Below are positions 16,513-24,449 of a stretch of DNA of 35,255 nt, one piece after another. The notes beneath the pieces were generated by a model. That model saw nothing but the letters and a program-made list of their open reading frames with translations, was not told where the DNA came from and ran no database searches. The position numbers and the translations under genes are program-made. How positions within the stretch are numbered: the stretch's first letter is position 1; the number at the start of each line of letters is the position of its first letter. This DNA comes from Chryseobacterium gleum (GTDB lineage: Bacteria; Bacteroidota; Bacteroidia; Flavobacteriales_F; PHOS-HE28): the NCBI GenBank assembly GCA_945872795.1, contig CAMCAZ010000039.1:1-35255 (forward strand), written 5' to 3'.

Positions 16513-17112
16513 TCAGGAACAATGCAGCCCTTGCGCTGTGCGTCTTAGACGTAGTTCAACCCTTGTCCTTCTTGAACCCAACGGGCTGACGCTTCTTGGG
16601 GATCTGGGCCAGAGGGAACGGTTGCGCTCCTCCTCCTGCATCCGTTTCAGGATGTTGAAGATGACCTTGATGTCACGGCTGTGATGGGATACGGTACCGC
16701 GCAATTTCTCCAATTGCAACAGGAGTTCCTTGTGCGTTGTGAGCATCTCACGCATACGCGTAAACACCCGGATGATCTGGATGTTGACGTCGATCGCCGT
16801 CTCGCTGTTCAACACGCTCGATAGCATGGCCACTCCTTGCTCGGTAAACACCAGTGGAAGCTTTCTCCTGCCTCCCCAACTTGATGTCACACCATGTGAT
16901 TTCAAGTTCTCCCACTCCTCTGGGGTCAACGCGAACATGAAGTCGTCCGGGAAGCGTCTCGAGTTCCTCTTCACGGCTTGGTTCAACACACGGGTCTCCA
17001 CTTGGTAAAGCTCTGCCAGGTCGCTGTCCAGCATCACCTTGTGGCCCCGTATCGTGAAGATCCTGCTCATGACGAGCTCATCTGCGATCACCGGTGTGGT
17101 TCTCTTGTTCAT
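16513..17112 (-). CDS. ORF6N domain-containing protein, C-terminal tail frameshifted
   Basis: A 199-residue frame whose first ~165 residues are a complete ORF6N protein, a putative DNA-binding module of phage origin widespread in Bacteroidota. Signatures are IFTIRGHKVMLDSDLAELYQVETRVLNQAVKRN (key residues ML-DSDLAELY), RFPDDFMFALT, then LPLVFTEQGVAMLSSVLNSE. A helical C-terminal region follows. The last ~35 residues are arginine-rich and atypical. One frame over, the expected tail appears as LAQIPKKRQPVGFKKDKG, ending in TGA at 16556-16558. One extra base in the run at 16614-16616 would join it. GC is visibly lower than in the neighbours, a hint of transfer. TAGGTTTA, 8 bases upstream, is a likely promoter box. 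Confidence 0.83.
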   Translation of the reverse strand: MNKRTTPVIADELVMSRIFTIRGHKVMLDSDLAELYQVETRVLNQAVKRNSRRFPDDFMFALTPEEWENLKSHGVTSSWGGRRKLPLVFTEQGVAMLSSVLNSETAIDVNIQIIRVFTRMREMLTTHKELLLQLEKLRGTVSHHSRDIKVIFNILKRMQEEERNRSLWPRSPRSVSPLGSRRTRVELRLRRTAQGLHCS

Positions 17113-17120
17113 GGATCCAG

Positions 17121-17128
17121 TAAACCTA
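17121..17128 (-). promoter_or_regulatory. -7 box, ORF6N gene
   Basis: TAGGTTTA on the minus strand, one mismatch to TAnnTTTG, with 8 bases to ATG 17112. Confidence 0.45.
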
Positions 17129-17251
17129 GCATACGTGATCGATCCAGATAGTAGGAGAGGAAGGCAGCGGGACCTTGCCGCAGTGCTGCACAGGGAGGAA
17201 GTTCAACTTCGCAGGAGGGGCGCAGGGGCGATCGGGAGTGCCGGTCGGAAC

Positions 17252-17283
17252 GCAGAACGGCGGCCCTCGGGCCGCCGTTCTGC
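17252..17283 (-). terminator. 15-bp stem hairpin after the S46 peptidase gene
   Basis: Bases 17252-17266 pair perfectly with 17269-17283 around a two-base loop (CGGCGGCCC with GGGCCGCCG at the core). It begins 17 bases past the S46 stop. No T-tract follows on either strand, so termination is likely but not certain. Confidence 0.6.
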
Positions 17284-17300
17284 TGTGCGTTCGCTCACGC

Positions 17301-19529
17301 TTACTTCTTCGCGGGCGTAGCGGGGGCAGGGGTGGCCGGAGCGGCCTCCAGCTTCACTTCTTCCACCACCTCGGGCTTGCGCTCCACCAGGGTCATCTCG
17401 TTCACCAGGTGACCGGCACCGGCGAACTTGTCGATGGTCCAGAGCACGTAGCGGATGTCCACGCTGATGGTGCGCTGCAGTTCGGGCTCGAAGGCGATGT
17501 CGCCGCTCATGGCCTCCCAGTTGCCATCGAAGGCGATGCCGATGAGCTCGCCGTTGCCGTTGAGCACGGGGCTGCCGCTGTTGCCGCCGGTGATGTCGTT
17601 ATTGCTGATGAAGCCGATGATGAGCTCTCCGTTCTCATTGGCATAACGGCCGAAGTCCTTCTTCACGAGCAGTTCCTTCTGGCGGGCCGGCACGATGAAC
17701 TCATCGTTGGTGGGGTCCTCCTTCTCCAGGATGCCCTTGTGGGTGGTGACGTGGCTGTAGTGCGCGCCGTCCATGGGGACGTAGCTGCCCACGCTCCCGT
17801 AGGTAAGGCGCATGGTGCTGTTGGCGTTGGGGTACCAGTTCTTGTTGGGGTCCTTCTCGCGCATGGCGGCCACCATCAGGCGGTAGCCTTTCTCGATGTC
17901 GCCTTCGCTGGCACCCACGGCGGGGCCGAGTACGTTGCGGAAGTGGTTGAGGCAGCTTTCAGCAGTCTGGAAGCCCATGTCCTTGTCCAGCACTTTCAGC
18001 GTGGGCTTGGCCAGGAATGCGTCCAGCCGCGCACGGTCGGTGAGGATGCTGGTGGCGAACATCTTCGCGGCCCAGGCATCGAAGTCACCCTTGTACTTGG
18101 TCTCGATGGTCTTCATGATCCCAGGCAGCAGGTCACCCTCCACGTCCTGGTGCATCATGCGGAACATGGTGGCGGTGACCTTCTGGTCGGTGGGCGGGTT
18201 ATAGTCCTTCCAGAACTCGTCCGCTGCGGCCTGCACGCGGGCCACGGCAGCGCTCACCTTGGCGGCGTCCTTGGCGTCGGTGGCCAGCTGCATCTTCAGG
18301 CCGTACATCCGGAAGCCGAGCACGATGGCCTCGCAGCCGAAGGCAGCCTCCTGCATGTACACGTTGGCCTTCTCGAACTTGGCACGCTCAGCGTAGCCGT
18401 TCTCCAGCAGGGTGTTGATCTCGCCATACTGCGCCTTGCGCGTGGCATCGGCGTTCACCCAGGCCATCAGTTCGTTCTCCTGTGCCTTCTTCTTGTCGTA
18501 CACCTTCAGGCGCTTCAGTCCGCGCTGCTGGCCGATGAAGTACTTCCAGTAGTTGCTCACTGAGGCGTGCTTGCTGGCGTACTGGATGCGCACCTTGTCG
18601 TCCTTGGCCTGGAACTCTTCGTAGATGTCCAGCTTGGCGCGACGGATCTTCACGCGACTGGGCTGCTCCACATCGAGGGCGAGCTTCACGCCCTGGCTGC
18701 TGAGAAAGCGGTCGGTGCTGCCGGGGTAGCCCATCACCATGGCGAAATCGCCCTCCTTCACACCGGCGATGCTCACCGGGAAGTGGTGCGCGGGCTTGAA
18801 GGGGATGTTGGCCTCGCTGGGGTCGGCGGGTTCGCCGTCGGGTCCGGTGTATACGCGGAACATGCTGAAGTCACCGGTGTGGCGGGGCCACATCCAGTTG
18901 TCGGTGTCGCCGCCGAACTTGCCGATGGCGCTGGGCGGGGTGCCCACCAGGCGCACGTCGCGGTAGGTCTTGTAGACGAAGATGTAGAACTCGTTGCCCT
19001 CGAACATCATCTTGAAGTCGGCGCTCAGGCCGTTCTCCTTGCCCACGGCCTCCTTCAGGCGGCCGGCCACCTCCTGGATCTTGGCGTTGCGGTCGTCGTT
19101 GCTCATGCCGTCGTTCAGCTCGGCGGCCACCGTGGCGGTGACGTCCTCGATGCGCTGCAGGAAGCTCACGCTGAAGCCGGCGGGCAGCTCGTCCTTGCGG
19201 GTCATGGCCCAGAAACCGTCGGTGAGGTAGTCGTTCTCCACGCTGCTCAGGCTCTGGATGGCGTCATAGCCGCAGTGGTGGTTGGTGAGGAAGAGCCCTT
19301 CGTTGCTCACCATCTCGCCGCTGCAGAAACCACCGCCCAAGCGCACCACGGCGTCCTTCAGGCCACTGCGGTTGATGGAGTAAATGTCCTCTGCGGTGAG
19401 CTTGAACCCGAGCTTCTGCATCTCGGCCTCGTTGATCTGTTTCAGCTTGGTGAGCAGCCACATGCCTTCGTTGGCCTGCGCGGCGATCACCAGACAGGCT
19501 GCAAACAGCAGCGATAAGGAACGCTTCAT
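17301..19529 (-). CDS. S46-family dipeptidyl-peptidase, DPP7-like
   Basis: A 742-residue periplasmic serine exopeptidase that releases dipeptides from the N-terminus of oligopeptides, a central step in amino-acid feeding by non-sugar-using Bacteroidota. A signal peptide covers residues 1-19. The chymotrypsin-like triad is visible: His85 in LTNHHCGYDA, an aspartate in the WMWPRHTGDF region (Asp220 is my choice, Asp210 the alternative), and Ser651 in GGNSGSPV. The residue 18 after the serine, which sets P1 specificity, is Gly669 in IAFDGNWEAM. DPP7 enzymes have glycine there and prefer hydrophobic residues, while DPP11 has arginine and prefers Asp/Glu. The C-terminus ends in a proline/alanine/lysine tail. 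Confidence 0.95.
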   Translation of the reverse strand: MKRSLSLLFAACLVIAAQANEGMWLLTKLKQINEAEMQKLGFKLTAEDIYSINRSGLKDAVVRLGGGFCSGEMVSNEGLFLTNHHCGYDAIQSLSSVENDYLTDGFWAMTRKDELPAGFSVSFLQRIEDVTATVAAELNDGMSNDDRNAKIQEVAGRLKEAVGKENGLSADFKMMFEGNEFYIFVYKTYRDVRLVGTPPSAIGKFGGDTDNWMWPRHTGDFSMFRVYTGPDGEPADPSEANIPFKPAHHFPVSIAGVKEGDFAMVMGYPGSTDRFLSSQGVKLALDVEQPSRVKIRRAKLDIYEEFQAKDDKVRIQYASKHASVSNYWKYFIGQQRGLKRLKVYDKKKAQENELMAWVNADATRKAQYGEINTLLENGYAERAKFEKANVYMQEAAFGCEAIVLGFRMYGLKMQLATDAKDAAKVSAAVARVQAAADEFWKDYNPPTDQKVTATMFRMMHQDVEGDLLPGIMKTIETKYKGDFDAWAAKMFATSILTDRARLDAFLAKPTLKVLDKDMGFQTAESCLNHFRNVLGPAVGASEGDIEKGYRLMVAAMREKDPNKNWYPNANSTMRLTYGSVGSYVPMDGAHYSHVTTHKGILEKEDPTNDEFIVPARQKELLVKKDFGRYANENGELIIGFISNNDITGGNSGSPVLNGNGELIGIAFDGNWEAMSGDIAFEPELQRTISVDIRYVLWTIDKFAGAGHLVNEMTLVERKPEVVEEVKLEAAPATPAPATPAKK

Positions 19530-19593
19530 GGTCTTTCTGGTCGTTGGTTTGGGTTCGTTCAGCTACAGCGGAAGGCCGCCTTTGTAAGGGGGC

Positions 19594-19601
19594 CAAAGGT
19601 A
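19594..19601 (-). promoter_or_regulatory. -7 box, S46 peptidase gene
   Basis: TACCTTTG on the minus strand, a perfect consensus match, 64 bases before ATG 19529. This gene therefore has an ordinary untranslated leader, in contrast to the leaderless-looking genes. Confidence 0.6.
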
Positions 19602-19750
19602 GCAGCTTCGACACAGTGGGCCTGACCGTTTGGGGATGAGCGGTCGAAGCCGGGATGAACGGGCGGGAAGCCAGCTCAACATGGTTCTTCGGGTCGCCTG
19701 CGCCAGAGTTTCAGCGACGCAGGGCTGCACCGGGGCCTTTCACGGCCAGC

Positions 19751-19800
19751 CATGGTGCGACTCCGTCCCGAGGCCTCGGGACGGGCCCGGAGGGACCATG
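19751..19800. repeat. intergenic palindrome
   Basis: A perfect 22-base palindrome lies at 19763-19784, with the core TCCCGAGGCCTCGGGA at 19766-19781. It is extended by CTCCG/CGGAG and by outer arms CATGGT (19751-19756) and ACCATG (19795-19800). The core matches palindromes in the elements at 4614-4829 and 14229-14302, so it is probably a dispersed repeat rather than a gene-specific site. A terminator role for the upstream DUF6438 transcript is also possible. Confidence 0.6.
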
Positions 19801-19875
19801 CACTGGCGAGTCAGCATCCGGCAACTGCGGACTGAACAGCGAGGGGTCGGGACAGGAACCGATCCGAGGTGGCTT

Positions 19876-20415
19876 CTACTCCTGGGGCGGCAGCGGCACC
19901 CAGCGCAGGGACAGCAGCAGTTCGTCCGCCGCAGTGGCCAGCGACTTGAAGGAGGCGGGTGTACCCACGCGAGCGATCACTTTCTTGTCCTTCCCGTTGG
20001 CCACCACCCGGATGATGGTGCTGGGCAGGTCGGTCACCGGTCCGTCGTACTTGTCCTCCAGGTCAAAGAAGCCTGAGGCTTCGGCCTTGCTCAGGAGCAG
20101 GGCCATGGTATCGGCGCTCACCGTGCCGCGGTGCAGTCCAAGCGGTTCCACGAAGTTGCGCCCCTCATACACCACATGTCCACTGCGGTATACCTGGATG
20201 CGGTAGGAAGGGCACTGGCCGAAGCACACGGTGCGCTCCATCGAAAAGAACAGCGAATCGGCCGCTGCGGCACCGCCGAACTGCGCACTCTTCGTCACGG
20301 CATCCCCCTCGGCCGGTGGTGGGGTGGTGGCGCTCACATCATTCTTGCTCTTGCAGCCCGAAGCGGCAAGTACCAGCGTCATTCCAAAGGCGAGCAGGAG
20401 GGTGGTCATCTTCAT
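19876..20415 (-). CDS. DUF6438-domain lipoprotein
   Basis: A 179-residue protein. I start at ATG 20415, which begins a lipoprotein signal (MKMTTLLLAFGMTLVLAASGC, lipobox ending at the cysteine); the longer frame crosses the promoter. A short linker follows, then the domain from FFSMERTVCFGQCPSYRIQVY, whose CFGxCPxY pattern is the DUF6438 hallmark. VVYEGRNFVEPLGLHRGTVS comes next. It is probably anchored to the outer membrane or periplasmic face. Function is unknown. It lies downstream of yidC with its own TACCTTCG box in between. Confidence 0.85.
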   Translation of the reverse strand: MKMTTLLLAFGMTLVLAASGCKSKNDVSATTPPPAEGDAVTKSAQFGGAAAADSLFFSMERTVCFGQCPSYRIQVYRSGHVVYEGRNFVEPLGLHRGTVSADTMALLLSKAEASGFFDLEDKYDGPVTDLPSTIIRVVANGKDKKVIARVGTPASFKSLATAADELLLSLRWVPLPPQE

Positions 20416-20448
20416 GGTGGTCCGATCAATGCGGATCGCGTGCCGGAA

Positions 20449-20456
20449 CGAAGGTA
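20449..20456 (-). promoter_or_regulatory. -7 box, DUF6438 gene
   Basis: TACCTTCG on the minus strand, one mismatch to consensus, 33 bases before ATG 20415 and just after the yidC stop. Confidence 0.5.
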
Positions 20457-20481
20457 GCCTCACGTGGCAGGCCTTTCGCGG

Positions 20482-22347
20482 TCATTTCTTGCGCGCGGCC
20501 TGCTGCTGCTTCTGCATGTCCTCCAAGCGCTGCTGCCACTTGCTCTTCTTCTTGGGCTGCTTCATGTTGGCCAGCAGTTGCGCGCGGATCTTGTCCTCGT
20601 TCACGAAGAGGTGCTTGAACAGCGTCATCTGCAGGATGCTGATCACGTTGGCCAGCAGGTAGTAGTAGCTCAGGCCGGCGGGCAGGCTGTTCATGAAGAA
20701 CAGCATCATCACCGGGAAGAGGTACATCATCACCTTCATGTTCGGCATGCCCTGCTGCTGGGGCATCTGCTGGCTGTTGATGGCCGTGTAGAGCACGGTG
20801 CTGATGGCCATCAGGATGGTGAACAGGCTGATGTGCTCGCCGTAGGCCGGTATGGTGAAGGGCAGCGCCAGGATGCTGTCGTAGGTGCTCAGGTCATCGG
20901 CCCACAGGAAGCTCTCCTGCCGCAGCTCGATGCTGCTGGGGAAGAACTTGAACATGGCGAAGAGCACGGGCATCTGCACCACCATGGGCACGCAGCCGCT
21001 GGCGGGGTTCACACCGGCCTTGCGGTACAGGTCCATCACGGCCTGTTGCTTCTTCAGCGCGTCGCCGTCCTTGTTCTTCTCGTTGATGGCGTCCATCTCC
21101 GGCTTCAGGGCACGCATCTTGGCGCTGGAGATGAAGTTTTTCCATGTAAGCGGCATCAACAGCATCTTGATGGCGATGGTGAGCACCAGGATGATGATGC
21201 CGTAGTTCCAGCCCCACCCGTCCAGCCAGTTGAAGATGGGGATCACCAGCCACTTGTTCATCCACCCGAAGATGCCCCAGCCCAGGTCGATGATCTTGTC
21301 GAACTGGGCGATCTCCGTGCGGCGCAGGGTGCCGTAGTGGTTGGGGCCGAGGTAGAAGCGCATGGGGATGGACACGGCCTCGTTGCGCTCCAGGTCGAAG
21401 AAGAGCTTGGCGCTGTAATGCTTGGTGTGCGTGCTGTCCGGCAGGGGCAGGATGGCCACTTCCGATCCGCTGGCCGAGAAGCCCTTGTCGCTGATCATGG
21501 CCACGGTGAAGAAGCCCTGCTTGAAGGCGATCCAGTTGGTGCGGCCCTCCAGCTTCAGTTGCTCCTCGTCGGTCTCGCTGAGGTAGTTGCGGTCGTCGCT
21601 GAAGTACTTGTAGTAGACGCCGCTCTTCTGGAGCTCGCCATCGCGGTACTTCTCGTTGCTCTTGCCCACCAGGTCCCACTGGAAGGCAATGTCGCGGGGA
21701 TCGACCTCCGTGATGCCCACCAGGCGCATGGTGGTGTGCATGAAGTAGGTGGAGCTGTCCAGCGTGTAGGTGATCTCCACGTATTTCGCCGGGTCGCTGG
21801 TGGCCGCCTTCAGGCGCAGACCCGTGCTGCCGATGCGCTCGGGGGTGAAGTAGAGCTCGCGGGTGTCCACCTTGCGGTTGCCCAGGAAGAAGTCGTAGCC
21901 GTAGTCGCCGCTATCGGGATCGGCCAGCAGAAGCGGGGTCTTGTCATAGGTGCTGTATTCCTTCAGGCGCATCACCGTGGGCCGCGCGCCCTTGGTGCTG
22001 ATGCCGATCTGCATGCGCTCGTTCTCCAGCACGATCTCCTCCACGCTGCCCGTGCTGGAAGGGTGGAACACGCCGTACTTGTCCGCGGCGAGGGCCTGAC
22101 GGAGGCTGTCCACGTTCAAGCTGTCCGCACCGGCCAGCAATGTGTCCACCGGAATGGTAACGACCGGTGCCGGCTTGGGCAGTTCGGCGGCCGCCTGCTC
22201 GGCGCGCTGCTCCAGTTCCACGGCGGCCAGGCTGTCCTGCTGGCGCTGCATGCGGGCGGCTTCCTCGGCAGTAGGGGTGGAATACCAAGTGTAGCCGAAG
22301 AGAATGGCGGCGATGAGGACGAAGCCGATGATCGAATTACGGTCCAT
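20482..22347 (-). CDS. yidC: membrane protein insertase YidC
   Basis: YidC inserts and folds inner-membrane proteins, alone or with SecYEG. The 621-residue protein has the Gram-negative layout: first span at residues ~5-20 (SIIGFVLIAAILFGYTW), a long periplasmic beta-supersandwich domain to about residue 370, then five C-terminal spans. The conserved core begins NYGIIILVLTIAIKMLLMPLTWK, followed by the cytosolic hairpin MRALKPEMDAINEK and then YRKAGVNPASGCVPMVVQMPVLFAMF. The C-terminal tail is strongly basic, typical for ribosome contact. It lies downstream of pyrG, separated by a repeat-rich gap, and has its own TATCTTTG box. Confidence 0.96.
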   Translation of the reverse strand: MDRNSIIGFVLIAAILFGYTWYSTPTAEEAARMQRQQDSLAAVELEQRAEQAAAELPKPAPVVTIPVDTLLAGADSLNVDSLRQALAADKYGVFHPSSTGSVEEIVLENERMQIGISTKGARPTVMRLKEYSTYDKTPLLLADPDSGDYGYDFFLGNRKVDTRELYFTPERIGSTGLRLKAATSDPAKYVEITYTLDSSTYFMHTTMRLVGITEVDPRDIAFQWDLVGKSNEKYRDGELQKSGVYYKYFSDDRNYLSETDEEQLKLEGRTNWIAFKQGFFTVAMISDKGFSASGSEVAILPLPDSTHTKHYSAKLFFDLERNEAVSIPMRFYLGPNHYGTLRRTEIAQFDKIIDLGWGIFGWMNKWLVIPIFNWLDGWGWNYGIIILVLTIAIKMLLMPLTWKNFISSAKMRALKPEMDAINEKNKDGDALKKQQAVMDLYRKAGVNPASGCVPMVVQMPVLFAMFKFFPSSIELRQESFLWADDLSTYDSILALPFTIPAYGEHISLFTILMAISTVLYTAINSQQMPQQQGMPNMKVMMYLFPVMMLFFMNSLPAGLSYYYLLANVISILQMTLFKHLFVNEDKIRAQLLANMKQPKKKSKWQQRLEDMQKQQQAARKK

Positions 22348-22386
22348 GCTGTATCCGCCGGTTGTTCAGGGATGGCGGAAGGGCCG

Positions 22387-22394
22387 CAAAGATA
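22387..22394 (-). promoter_or_regulatory. -7 box, yidC
   Basis: TATCTTTG on the minus strand, a perfect consensus match, 39 bases before the yidC ATG at 22347. Confidence 0.6.
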
Positions 22395-22428
22395 GCCGGA
22401 TGGGGGAGAGCACATGTGCTCGTGCGGC

Positions 22429-22700
22429 CATGTGCTCATGTGCTCATGAAATGCCAGTTCCGACCAGCGTCTACGACTCCCGGCTCAGCGCTCGGGGGAA
22501 GGCTCATGTGAGCATTTGAGCATGTGCTCATGTGCCCATGAAATGCCGCCGCTGATGGGCGTTCTGCGAAACTGCCATGGCTTCACTGACCTGGCCACAG
22601 AATGAGTGCAATGTGTTGAAGTGGAACTCAATGAGCTCAGCATCGCATCTCCATCGGATCGAAGCGCCTCATATCCACATGCTCAAATGCTCACATGAGC
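22429..22700. repeat. CATGTGCTC-rich direct and inverted repeats between pyrG and yidC
   Basis: A 27-base unit beginning CATGTGCTCATGTG and ending CATGAAATGCC occurs at 22429-22455 and again at 22521-22547 with one mismatch. In addition, 22502-22526 is a perfect 25-base inverted copy of 22676-22700. The gap has no credible gene. The inverted pair could fold into a stem with a ~150-base loop at the end of the pyrG transcript. The family looks like an intergenic repeat made of short CATGTG/GAGCA units. Confidence 0.75.
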
Positions 22701-22710
22701 ACATGCACCG

Positions 22711-24366
<1,656 letters not shown>

Positions 24367-24388
24367 CTAGATCCGCGATCACGGGGTG

Positions 24389-24396
24389 TAAAGATA
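24389..24396 (-). promoter_or_regulatory. -7 box, pyrG
   Basis: TATCTTTA on the minus strand, one mismatch to consensus, 43 bases before ATG 24345. Confidence 0.5.
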
Positions 24397-24449
24397 GCTT
24401 TCCTCCGCGACCTGGGGATGGCTTTCGACAGGTGATCGCAAGCCTGCGA

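Larger units (their letters stand above)
19530..19875. other. 346-base gene-free stretch upstream of the S46 gene
   Basis: It holds the S46 promoter box (19594-19601) and a large palindromic structure (19751-19800), both listed separately. Frames crossing it are short and unsupported. Confidence 0.6.

Noticed and set aside
20464-22395. A 643-codon open frame on the plus strand opposite yidC
   Set aside because: Composition is low-complexity (valine, histidine, glutamine, leucine) and YidC on the other strand is unambiguous. The same applies to the long plus-strand frames at 17175-18563 and 18567-19517 opposite the S46 gene.
22429-22700. Possible CRISPR array between yidC and pyrG
   Set aside because: There are only two direct units plus an inverted pair, no regular spacers, and no cas genes nearby.
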